This document shows, one piece after another, positions 8,578 to 15,532 of a stretch of DNA of 64,000 nucleotides. A program made the position numbers and the translations under genes. Source of the DNA: Nonomuraea sp. MG754425 (GTDB taxonomy: Bacteria > Actinomycetota > Actinomycetes > Streptosporangiales > Streptosporangiaceae); assembly GCF_021699195.1 (NCBI RefSeq), contig NZ_SSXE01000067.1:31571-95570 (forward strand). The letters run 5' to 3'. The notes beneath the pieces are model-generated. The model was not told where the DNA came from and made no database searches. It worked only from the letters and a program-made list of their open reading frames with translations. Position 1 is the first letter of the stretch. Every line of letters begins with the position of its first letter.

Positions 8578-8590
8578 CCGAAACTTTCGG
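8578..8590 (+). promoter_or_regulatory. CCGAAA-C-TTTCGG xylanase operator
   Basis: Perfect 6+1+6 palindrome with the CGAAA-N-TTTCG core, a motif known from the control regions of Streptomyces and relatives' xylanase genes. It lies between the putative transcription start and the ribosome site, where a bound protein would block transcription. Confidence 0.6.
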
Positions 8591-8616
8591 GATCGAGTGC
8601 CTGCCTCCGGAGGTAG

Positions 8617-10278
8617 ATGTCCGTGCGTTCGTCCTCGTTGCTGCGACTCCTCACGTTAGTGGGGATGTTCGTCGCCTTCCTCCTGCCCGCCACCTCGGCG
8701 CAGGCGTCCGCGCCGCTGCGTGAGCACGCCGCCGCCAGGGGCAAGTTCATCGGCGCGGCGCTCGCCACCGGCCCGCTGTCCAATGAGACCTCCTATCGCA
8801 ACATCGCGACCACCGAGTTCAGCCAGGTGACCGCCGAGAACGCGATGAAGTGGGACGCCACCGAGCCCAGCCAGGGCCAGTTCAACTTCTCCGGCGCCGA
8901 CGCCATCGTCAACTTCGCCACCCAGAACAACCAGCAGGTCCACGGTCACACGCTCGTGTGGCACAGCCAGACGCCGGGCTGGGTGCAGGGCCTGGGCGCC
9001 ACCGCGATGCGTACCGCGATGCAGAACCACATCAGCCAGGTCGTCGGCCGTTACGCGAGCAACGCGACCGTCGTGTCGTGGGACGTCGTGAACGAGGTGT
9101 TCGACGACAACGGCAACATGCGCACCTCGTTCTGGTACAACACGCTGGGCCAGAGCTACATCGCCGACGCCTTCCGCGCCGCCCGCGCCGCCGACTCCAA
9201 CGCCCGGCTGTGCATCAACGACTACAACGTCGAGGGCATCAACGCCAAGAGCACCGCGATGTACAACCTGGTCTCGTCGCTGCGCCAGCAGGGCGTGCCG
9301 GTGGACTGCGTGGGCTTCCAGGGCCACCTCGCCATCCAGTACGGCTTCCCCGGCGACATCCAGCAGAACATGCAACGCTTCGCCGACCTCGGCGTCCAGG
9401 TCCGGGTCACCGAGCTGGACATCCGCATGCAGATGCCCAGGGACACCGCCAAGGACACCACCCAGGCCACCTACTACCGCAACGTGATCAACGCCTGCAA
9501 CGCCGTCACCGCGTGCGCCGGGGTGACGATCTGGGGCTTCACCGACAAGTACTCCTGGGTGCCCGACACCTTCTCCGGCCAGGGCGCCGCGCTCATCTAC
9601 GACGAGAACTACCAGCAGAAGCCGTCCTACACCGCCGTGCACGACGCGCTGGCGGGCGGCAGCAGCTCCGACACCACACCGCCCACCACGCCGGGCACGC
9701 CGACGTCGAGCAGCGTGACCTCCAACTCCGCGACGCTCACGTGGACCGCCTCGACCGACAGCGGCGGCAGCGGCCTGGCCGGGTACAACGTCTACCGCGA
9801 GCAGGGCGCGACGGACCCGCAACTCGGGCAGAGCAGCACCAACTCGATCAACCTGACCGGGCTGACCCCGAACACCCAGTACCAGGTGTACGTCCGCGCC
9901 CGTGACGGGGCGGGGAACCTGTCGGCCAACTCGGCACTGGCCACGTTCACCACGCAGAGCGGGCCGGTGGGCGGCGGGTGCGCCGCCGTGGGGACCGTGC
10001 AGAACCAGTGGAACAACGGCTACGTCGTCCAGCCCGTCACCGTCACCAACAGCGGCTCCTCCGCGATCACCGGCTGGACCGTCACCTTCACCCTGCCCGC
10101 CGGGCACACGCTGGCCGGGTCGTGGAACGCCACCCTGACCACCAGCGGCCAGACCGTCACGGCCAGGAACGCCGGCTACAACGGCAACCTGGCCGCGGGG
10201 GCCAGCACCAGCTTCGGCTTCCAGGTCACCCGCCCGAGCGGGGACACGCAGACGCCTTCCGGCTACACCTGCGCCTGA
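8617..10278 (+). CDS. Secreted endo-1,4-beta-xylanase: GH10 + Fn3 + CBM2
   Basis: Hydrolyses internal beta-1,4 bonds of xylan outside the cell. A Sec signal peptide (hydrophobic LLRLLTLVGMFVAFLLPATSAQA) precedes a GH10 barrel (about residues 40-345) with the acid/base in WDVVNEVFDD (Glu160) and the nucleophile in RVTELDIRM (Glu266). An Fn3 module (about 355-445) and a C-terminal cellulose-binding CBM2 (about 452-553, with its paired cysteines CAAVG...YTCA and three exposed Trp) follow. GGAGG at 8609-8613 is only 3 bases from the ATG at 8617, so the GTG at 8623 is an equally good start. Codon 14 is the rare TTA. Two CGAAACTTTCG-type palindromes lie upstream and a hairpin terminator lies downstream. 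Confidence 0.96.
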   Translation: MSVRSSSLLRLLTLVGMFVAFLLPATSAQASAPLREHAAARGKFIGAALATGPLSNETSYRNIATTEFSQVTAENAMKWDATEPSQGQFNFSGADAIVNFATQNNQQVHGHTLVWHSQTPGWVQGLGATAMRTAMQNHISQVVGRYASNATVVSWDVVNEVFDDNGNMRTSFWYNTLGQSYIADAFRAARAADSNARLCINDYNVEGINAKSTAMYNLVSSLRQQGVPVDCVGFQGHLAIQYGFPGDIQQNMQRFADLGVQVRVTELDIRMQMPRDTAKDTTQATYYRNVINACNAVTACAGVTIWGFTDKYSWVPDTFSGQGAALIYDENYQQKPSYTAVHDALAGGSSSDTTPPTTPGTPTSSSVTSNSATLTWTASTDSGGSGLAGYNVYREQGATDPQLGQSSTNSINLTGLTPNTQYQVYVRARDGAGNLSANSALATFTTQSGPVGGGCAAVGTVQNQWNNGYVVQPVTVTNSGSSAITGWTVTFTLPAGHTLAGSWNATLTTSGQTVTARNAGYNGNLAAGASTSFGFQVTRPSGDTQTPSGYTCA

Positions 10279-10284
10279 ACGGGG

Positions 10285-10339
10285 ATCCCCTGGGGCCTGC
10301 CCGCCTGCCCGCCCGGCATCGGCACCCGCCCCAGGGGAT
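10285..10339 (+). terminator. Terminator after the xylanase gene
   Basis: Perfect 12-bp inverted repeat ATCCCCTGGGGC / GCCCCAGGGGAT, starting 7 bases past the xylanase stop. The 31-base loop is long, and a T/C-rich stretch follows the right arm. Confidence 0.6.
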
Positions 10340-10344
10340 TCTCT

Positions 10345-10450
10345 CCTTCACGTCGTCGGCGAAGACGGTGTGCGCGTCCTGCCGCCGCTGCTCGTCGAGC
10401 AGGAGCGCGAAGCGGGTGAACAGGTCGGCGATCAGGGTGTCGGCGGACAT
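10345..10450 (-). pseudogene. Remnant of a SnoaL/NTF2-like gene (N-terminal fragment)
   Basis: From the ATG at 10450 on the minus strand, the first about 33 residues (MSADTLIADLFTRFALLLDEQ, then HTVFADDV) look like the first helices of a SnoaL-like protein. After that, similarity stops and the frame runs into the xylanase terminator hairpin and on to a stop at 10226, giving at most a 74-residue product. A normal family member has about 115-150 residues. I read it as a truncated copy divergent from the MarR remnant. Confidence 0.5.
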
Positions 10451-10464
10451 GGCTGTCCCATTCG

Positions 10465-10477
10465 TTGGTGCGTCCAA
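10465..10477. promoter_or_regulatory. Relic operator TTGG-N5-CCAA between the SnoaL and MarR remnants
   Basis: TTGGTGCGTCCAA sits exactly between the two divergent remnants, at the position expected for a MarR-type operator. It is short and supported mainly by context. Confidence 0.3.
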
Positions 10478-10483
10478 TGTTGG

Positions 10484-10666
10484 CGGCTGGCCGCGCTGGA
10501 CGAGTTCGGGGTGGCCAGCCAGGCCGAACTCGGCCGCCGGTTCCGCCGCATGGAGCGAGCACTCGACAAGGTGCAGGACGACCTGCTCGGGCCGCTGTCG
10601 GCCGAGGACAGGCAGACGCTGACCCGCCTGCTCACCCGGCTGCTCACGCACCACCAGCAGGGCTGA
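10484..10666 (+). pseudogene. Remnant of a MarR-family regulator
   Basis: The translated stretch RLAALDEFGVASQAELGRR is the helix just before the winged-helix recognition segment of MarR proteins. It joins directly to RMERALDKVQDDLLGPLSAE and LTRLLTRLL, the C-terminal dimerisation helices. The DNA-binding wing (about 45-50 residues) between them is absent, and the first about 40 residues are absent too, with no start codon in a sensible place. It is therefore an internally deleted, N-truncated gene; the stop at 10664-10666 is intact. Confidence 0.6.
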
Positions 10667-10675
10667 GCGGTCGGG

Positions 10676-10690
10676 CCCGCCCAGGGCGGG
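10676..10690. terminator. Short inverted repeat at the 3' end of the VOC gene
   Basis: CCCGCCC-A-GGGCGGG directly adjoins the VOC stop codon (10691) on one side and the MarR remnant stop on the other. It is a possible weak bidirectional terminator; the usable stem is shorter than the 7-bp repeat. Confidence 0.35.
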
Positions 10691-11296
10691 TCAGGGGTTC
10701 AGGGTGATGCCCTCGCGGCGGAGGTCCTCGACGATGCCGTCCACCAGGCGGGTGGAGACGGTGTGGCGCAGCCGGCCCTCCTCGCGCAACTCGCGGACGG
10801 CGGGCACCGGGTCGGGGTCGGCGAACAGGCGTTCGTCGGCGTGCTCCGCCGGGCGGCCGGTCGGGTCGATCGTCCACCAGGACGCCTCCAGCGCGATGCC
10901 GTTGGGGTCGCTGAAGTAGATCGAGCGCAGGAAGCCGTGGTCGATGACGTCGGTGACCTCGCAGTCGTGCGCCTTGAGCCGGTCGCGCAGCCGGTTGAGC
11001 GCGTCCTCGTCCGGCAGGTGCAGCGAGAGGTGGTCGAACTGGGCCGCCTTCGCGTACGGCACGCCGGCCGGCTTGGCGAAGCTGTCGAGGGGCTGGTCGG
11101 CGTATTCGAAGAAGGCGACCGTGTGACCGGGGCCCACCTCGAAGAAGTAGTGCTTGAACGCGGGCACGGCGAGGGTGGCGACGAGGCGGGCGTCGAGCAC
11201 ACCGTGCCAGAAGCGCACGGTGGCGTCCATGTCCGCGGTCACGAGGGCGAGATGGTGCACGCCGCGCCAGTGCACCGTTTCCTGGGTCGCAGCCAT
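10691..11296 (-). CDS. VOC-family (glyoxalase/dioxygenase fold) protein
   Basis: 201 residues with the vicinal-oxygen-chelate beta-alpha-beta-beta-beta repeats. The first module starts at VHHLALVTADMDATVRFWHGVL and the second at FDHLSLHLPDEDALNRLRDRL, ending in YFSDPNGIALEASWW. Metal-ligand candidates are the His of HHLAL, the His of FDHLS and the Glu of IALEAS, consistent with a metal-dependent lyase, dioxygenase or isomerase. The C-terminal about 45 residues (after RPAEHADERLF) are charged and outside the fold. It is divergent from the mannosidase gene. The substrate is unknown. Confidence 0.85.
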   Translation of the reverse strand: MAATQETVHWRGVHHLALVTADMDATVRFWHGVLDARLVATLAVPAFKHYFFEVGPGHTVAFFEYADQPLDSFAKPAGVPYAKAAQFDHLSLHLPDEDALNRLRDRLKAHDCEVTDVIDHGFLRSIYFSDPNGIALEASWWTIDPTGRPAEHADERLFADPDPVPAVRELREEGRLRHTVSTRLVDGIVEDLRREGITLNP

Positions 11297-11418
11297 GCGT
11301 CAACAGTACGCCTTTCAACTATCTCTGGTAAGGCACGGATCGATGGCCGTTGCCTCCGCGCCGACACGGTGCCTAACGTGCTGTTGGTGATCCCCTGACC
11401 GATGAGGAGCCCTTGCTG

Positions 11419-14400
11419 ATGCATGACGACCGCGAGCTGGTCGAGGCCCGGCTGAAGCGCGTTCTGGACGAGCGGATCCGCCCGGCGATCTACCCCGAGT
11501 CCGTCCCGCTGGAGGTGGCGGTCTGGCACGCGCCGGACGAGCCGGTGCCGGTGGCGGAGGGCCTGGCGGCCACGCCCGAGCCGATCTCGGTGGGACAGGC
11601 GTGGGGCAGGCCGTGGGGCACGAGCTGGTTCACCGTCACCGGCACCGTCCCCGAGGAGTGGGCGGGCCGGATCGTCGAGGCGATCCTCGACCTCGGCTTC
11701 GACGCGGACAAGCCGGGCTTCCAGTGCGAGGGGCTGGTCTACCGGCCCGACGGCACGCCGGTGAAGGGTCTCAACCCGCGCAACCAGTGGGTACGTCTCG
11801 GCTCCCCCGCCGAGGGCGGCGAGGAGGTGCGGCTGCACGTCGAGGCCGCCTCCAACCCGATCATCCTGATGCACGGCGCGTTCCTGCCGACGCCGATGGG
11901 GGACAAGGAGACGGCCGGAGCCGACCCGTTGTACCGGCTGACCCGCATGGACCTGGCCGTCTTCGACAGGACGGTGTGGGACCTGGTGATGGACCTGGAG
12001 GTGCTCGGCGAGCTGATGGCGGAGCTGCCGGTGGACGGCGCCCGCCGCTGGGAGCTGCTGCGCGCGCTGGAACGCGCCCTCGACGCGGTCGACCTCCAGG
12101 ACGTGAACGGCACGGCGCAGGCGGCGCGGGCGGAGCTGGCCGGGGTGCTGGCCACGCCGGCGACGCCGTCGGCGCACCGGATCAGCGCCGTCGGGCACGC
12201 GCACATCGACTCGGCCTGGCTCTGGCCGCTGCGCGAGACCGTGCGCAAGGTGGCCCGGACGGCCTCGAACATGACCGCGCTGCTGGAGGACGAGCCGGAC
12301 TTCGTCTTCGCGATGTCGCAGGCCCAGCAGTGGGCGTGGATCAAGGAGCACCGCCCCGAGGTGTGGGCGAAGGTGACCAAGGCGGTGGCGGCGGGCAGGT
12401 TCGTCCCGGCGGGCGGCATGTGGGTGGAGTCCGACACGAACATGCCCGGCTCCGAGGCGATGGCCCGGCAGTTCGTGCACGGCAAGCGGTTCTTCATCGA
12501 CGAGTTCGGCGTGGACAACGAGGAGGTGTGGCTGCCGGACACGTTCGGGTTCGCGGCCGGGCTGCCGCAGATCATCAAGGCGGCCGGGTCGAAGCGGCTG
12601 CTCACGCAGAAGATCTCGTGGAGCCAGACGAACACGTTCCCGCACCACACGTTCCTGTGGGAGGGCATCGACGGGACGCGGATCTTCACGCACTTCCCGC
12701 CGGTGGACACCTACAACTGCTCGATGAGCGGCGGCGAGCTGGCGCACGCGGCGCGCAACTTCAGGGACAAGGGCGTGGCCCGGCACTCCCTCGCGCCGAC
12801 GGGCTGGGGCGACGGCGGCGGCGGCACGACGCGGGAGATGGTCGCCAAGGCGGCCCGCGCACGGGATCTGGAGGGCTCGCCCGCCGTCACCTGGGAGACG
12901 CCCGCCGAGTTCTTCGCCAAGGCCGAGGCCGAGTATCCGAGCCCGCCCGTGTGGGTCGGCGAGCTCTACCTTGAGCTGCACCGGGCCACCCTGACCAGCC
13001 AGGCCAAGACCAAGCAGGGCAACCGGCGCAGCGAGAGCCTGCTGCGGGAGGCCGAGCTGTGGGCCGCCACGGCGGCGGTGCGCCGCGGCGCGCCCTACCC
13101 GTACGAGCGGCTCGACCGGATCTGGAAGACGGTGCTGCTGCACCAGTTCCACGACATCCTGCCGGGGTCGTCGATCGCGTGGGTGCACCGGGAGGCGCGC
13201 AGGACGTACGAGCTGGTGGCGGCCGAGCTGACCGAGATCATCGACGGCGCCCAGCGGGCGCTGGCGGGGGAGGGGCCGGGGGAGCTGACCTTCAACGGCG
13301 CCCCGCACGCGCGCGGCGGCGTGCCCGCGGGCGGCGCGGCCCGCGCCCGGCGGGCGGACGCGGCGGCCCCGCGCCCGCGGGACGGCGGCGGCCACGTGCT
13401 GCAGGACGCGCGGCTCCGGGTGGAGATCGACGCCCGCGGCCTGGTCGTGTCGGCCCGCGACCTGGTCACGGGACGGGAGGCGGTCGCGCCGGGCCGGGCG
13501 GCCAACCTGCTCCAGCTCCACCCCGACTTCCCCAACAAGTGGGACGCCTGGGACGTGGACGCGTTCTACCGCCACACGGTCACCGACCTCACCGAGGCCG
13601 ACGACGTCCGGGCCGCGGGCGGCGCGGTCGTGGTCACCCGCTCGTTCGGCGGCTCGCGGGTGACCCAGCGGCTCACGGTCACGGACGGCCGGCTGGAGAT
13701 CGACACCGAGGTGGACTGGCACGAGACGGAGAAGTTCCTCAAGCTCGCCTTCCCGCTGGACGTGCGCGCCGACCGGTACGCCTCCGAGAGCCAGTTCGGG
13801 CACGCCTTCCGCCCCACCCACACCAACACGAGCTGGGAGGCGGCCAAGTTCGAGGCGTGCAACCACCGGTTCGTGCACGTGGAGGAGCCGGGCTGGGGCG
13901 TGGCCCTGGTCAACGACTCGACCTACGGCCACGACGTCACCCGCGACGTGGACGGGCACGGCACGACGACGACCCTGCGCGCCTCGCTGCTGCGCGCCCC
14001 GCGCTTCCCCGACCCGGAGACCGACCAGGGCGTGCACCGCTTCCGGCACGCGCTGGTGCCGGGGGCGGCGATCGGCGACGCGGTGCGCGAGGGCTACTTC
14101 GTCAACCTGCCCGAGCGCCGCGTGCCCGGCGGCGAGGAGACGGTCGAGCCGCTGGTCACGGTGGACGACGACGCCGTCGTGGTGACGGCGGTGAAGCTGG
14201 CCGACGACGGGAGCGGCGACGTGATCGTGCGCTTCCACGAGTCGCGGGGCGGTCCGTCGCGGGCACGCCGGGCCTCAGCCGCTGACCAGCGTGCCCAGGC
14301 GGGGCGCGTACGTGGCGTGGAAGACCAGCGAGGCCGCGCCGATGGCCGCGGCGTCGGCCGCGATCGGCGAGGTCTCCACCCTGACCGCGTGCAGCCGCCG

Positions 14401-15474
14401 GGCCAGCGGCCGGTCGGCCACCGCCCGCGCGATCACCTCCCGGTAGATCCCCCCGACCTCGCGCAGCGCGGGGCCGCCGAGCACGAGCAGGTCGATGTCC
14501 AGCATGTTCACCACGCTCACGGCGGCGTCGGCCAGCCGCCGCGCCACCCGCTCGATCACCCGGCGCGCCTCGGGCTCCCCGGCGGCGGCCGCCGCGCAGA
14601 TGGCGGCGTGGTCCGCGCGGTTGCCGAGCGCCGCCTCGATGGCGCTCGGGCAGCACACGGCCTCCACGCACCCGCGGTTGCCGCAGTAACACTCGGGCCC
14701 GTCGGGCTCGACCGCGATGTGCCCGAACTCGGCGGCGTTCAGCGAGCTGCCCCGGTAGACCTGGTTGTCCAGGAAGAGGCCGCCCCCGATCCCGGTGCCG
14801 AGGTAGAGGTAGGCGAAGTCGCGGGCCGAGCGCGCGATGCCCGCCCAGCGCTCGCCGATGGCCGCCGCCGTGGCGTCGTTGTCCACGGTCACGGGGAAGC
14901 GGGTGTACTCCTGCAGCAGGCCCTTGACCGGCACCCGCTGCCAGCCCGCCAGCCGCGGCGGCGAGACGATCACGCCGTCGGCGTTCAGCGGCCCCGGGCA
15001 GGCCAGCCCCACGCCGAGCACCTTGCCGTCGGGCACCCCGGCCTCGCGCAGGATCCGGCGGGCCGCCCTGGCCATCCGGCGGATCACCGCGTCGGGGCTC
15101 ATGCCGGGCCGCAGCGGCAGGTGCAGCCGGGTGAGGGGCCGCCCCGCGAGGTCGGCCAGCACGCACGACAGCTCCTGCGGGTCGAAGTGCACGCCGACCG
15201 CGTAGCCGGCGCGGGCGTCGACGCGCAGGATCGTCCGCGGCTTGCCGCCGCTCGACGGGGCGGAGCCGTCCTCGACGACCAGGCCCTCGTCGAGCAGCCG
15301 GCGCACGATCACCGACACGGTCTGGGCGGTGAGCCCGGTCACGGAGGCGATCTGCACCCGGCTGATCCCGTCGGACGCCTGGATGGCCTCCAGCACCACG
15401 GCCCGGTTGTAGCTGCCGACCTTGGGCAGGTTCGTGCCCTGCTGCATGTGAGCAATGTCACCACAGAGTGTTGA
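11419..15474 (+). CDS. GH38 alpha-mannosidase with abnormal, run-on C-terminus
   Basis: Retaining alpha-mannosidase (GH38), probably cytosolic as no signal peptide is present. The zinc site HAHID (His260-Asp264, in GHAHIDSAWLWPLRET), the nucleophile Asp374 in WLPDTFGFAAGLPQ and LLHQFHDILPGSSIAWVH are intact, followed by the central three-helix and beta-sandwich domains. Similarity ends near base 14265 (DVIVRFHESRGG). The usual last about 40-45 residues are missing, and the frame stays open for another 1.2 kb across the antisense of the ROK gene, giving a 1351-residue open frame. A +1 frame stops at 14285 just after the end of similarity. The ATG at 11419 is chosen because GAGGAG lies 9 bases upstream. 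It belongs to a mannoside-use locus with the ROK and ABC genes. Confidence 0.8.
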   Translation: MHDDRELVEARLKRVLDERIRPAIYPESVPLEVAVWHAPDEPVPVAEGLAATPEPISVGQAWGRPWGTSWFTVTGTVPEEWAGRIVEAILDLGFDADKPGFQCEGLVYRPDGTPVKGLNPRNQWVRLGSPAEGGEEVRLHVEAASNPIILMHGAFLPTPMGDKETAGADPLYRLTRMDLAVFDRTVWDLVMDLEVLGELMAELPVDGARRWELLRALERALDAVDLQDVNGTAQAARAELAGVLATPATPSAHRISAVGHAHIDSAWLWPLRETVRKVARTASNMTALLEDEPDFVFAMSQAQQWAWIKEHRPEVWAKVTKAVAAGRFVPAGGMWVESDTNMPGSEAMARQFVHGKRFFIDEFGVDNEEVWLPDTFGFAAGLPQIIKAAGSKRLLTQKISWSQTNTFPHHTFLWEGIDGTRIFTHFPPVDTYNCSMSGGELAHAARNFRDKGVARHSLAPTGWGDGGGGTTREMVAKAARARDLEGSPAVTWETPAEFFAKAEAEYPSPPVWVGELYLELHRATLTSQAKTKQGNRRSESLLREAELWAATAAVRRGAPYPYERLDRIWKTVLLHQFHDILPGSSIAWVHREARRTYELVAAELTEIIDGAQRALAGEGPGELTFNGAPHARGGVPAGGAARARRADAAAPRPRDGGGHVLQDARLRVEIDARGLVVSARDLVTGREAVAPGRAANLLQLHPDFPNKWDAWDVDAFYRHTVTDLTEADDVRAAGGAVVVTRSFGGSRVTQRLTVTDGRLEIDTEVDWHETEKFLKLAFPLDVRADRYASESQFGHAFRPTHTNTSWEAAKFEACNHRFVHVEEPGWGVALVNDSTYGHDVTRDVDGHGTTTTLRASLLRAPRFPDPETDQGVHRFRHALVPGAAIGDAVREGYFVNLPERRVPGGEETVEPLVTVDDDAVVVTAVKLADDGSGDVIVRFHESRGGPSRARRASAADQRAQAGRVRGVEDQRGRADGRGVGRDRRGLHPDRVQPPGQRPVGHRPRDHLPVDPPDLAQRGAAEHEQVDVQHVHHAHGGVGQPPRHPLDHPARLGLPGGGRRADGGVVRAVAERRLDGARAAHGLHAPAVAAVTLGPVGLDRDVPELGGVQRAAPVDLVVQEEAAPDPGAEVEVGEVAGRARDARPALADGRRRGVVVHGHGEAGVLLQQALDRHPLPARQPRRRDDHAVGVQRPRAGQPHAEHLAVGHPGLAQDPAGRPGHPADHRVGAHAGPQRQVQPGEGPPREVGQHARQLLRVEVHADRVAGAGVDAQDRPRLAAARRGGAVLDDQALVEQPAHDHRHGLGGEPGHGGDLHPADPVGRLDGLQHHGPVVAADLGQVRALLHVSNVTTEC
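14275..15447 (-). CDS. ROK-family transcriptional repressor
   Basis: 390-residue sugar-responsive repressor of the XylR/NagC type. The N-terminal winged helix spans about residues 10-70 (YNRAVVLEAIQASDGISRVQIA then TGLTAQTVSVIVRRLLDEGLV). The ROK sugar-kinase-like domain follows, with DNDATAAAIGERW, LYLGTGIGGG and the zinc motif CYCGNRGCVEAV. It is divergent from the ABC transporter operon and convergent with, and overlapped by, the mannosidase frame. The GTAAATC-N5-GATTTAC palindrome in the divergent promoter is its most likely operator. The inducer is probably mannose or a mannoside, judged from the neighbours only. Confidence 0.92.
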   Translation of the reverse strand: MQQGTNLPKVGSYNRAVVLEAIQASDGISRVQIASVTGLTAQTVSVIVRRLLDEGLVVEDGSAPSSGGKPRTILRVDARAGYAVGVHFDPQELSCVLADLAGRPLTRLHLPLRPGMSPDAVIRRMARAARRILREAGVPDGKVLGVGLACPGPLNADGVIVSPPRLAGWQRVPVKGLLQEYTRFPVTVDNDATAAAIGERWAGIARSARDFAYLYLGTGIGGGLFLDNQVYRGSSLNAAEFGHIAVEPDGPECYCGNRGCVEAVCCPSAIEAALGNRADHAAICAAAAAGEPEARRVIERVARRLADAAVSVVNMLDIDLLVLGGPALREVGGIYREVIARAVADRPLARRLHAVRVETSPIAADAAAIGAASLVFHATYAPRLGTLVSG

Positions 15475-15500
15475 CTTAGTAAATCAAAAAGATTTACGTT
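15471..15500 (+). promoter_or_regulatory. Promoter of the mannoside ABC operon with embedded ROK operator
   Basis: TTGACT, 18 bases, TACGTT. The perfect inverted repeat GTAAATC-AAAAA-GATTTAC (15479-15497) fills the spacer between the -35 and -10 boxes, so occupancy would exclude RNA polymerase. It lies 31 bases upstream of the divergent ROK start and 36 bases before the solute-binding protein ATG. AT-rich sequence here is striking in a GC-rich window. Confidence 0.65.
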
Positions 15501-15532
15501 CTCGGCAACCCAAGGAAACAAGGGAAACCGTG

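Noticed and set aside
8602..8616. Strong hairpin CCTCCGGAGG just before the xylanase start as a riboswitch
   Set aside because: It is a short palindrome created by the ribosome site GGAGG and its complement; it may tune translation, but no larger structured element is visible.
10465..10707. Alternative 80-aa plus-strand frame starting MVRPMLAAGRAG over the MarR remnant
   Set aside because: Different frame from the MarR-like residues, and the composition is typical of a shadow.
14278..15474. C-terminal about 400 residues of the mannosidase frame as a genuine extra domain
   Set aside because: They are exactly the antisense of the ROK gene in a low-stop frame, with no GH38 or other domain pattern. 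They are kept only as a consequence of the missing stop.
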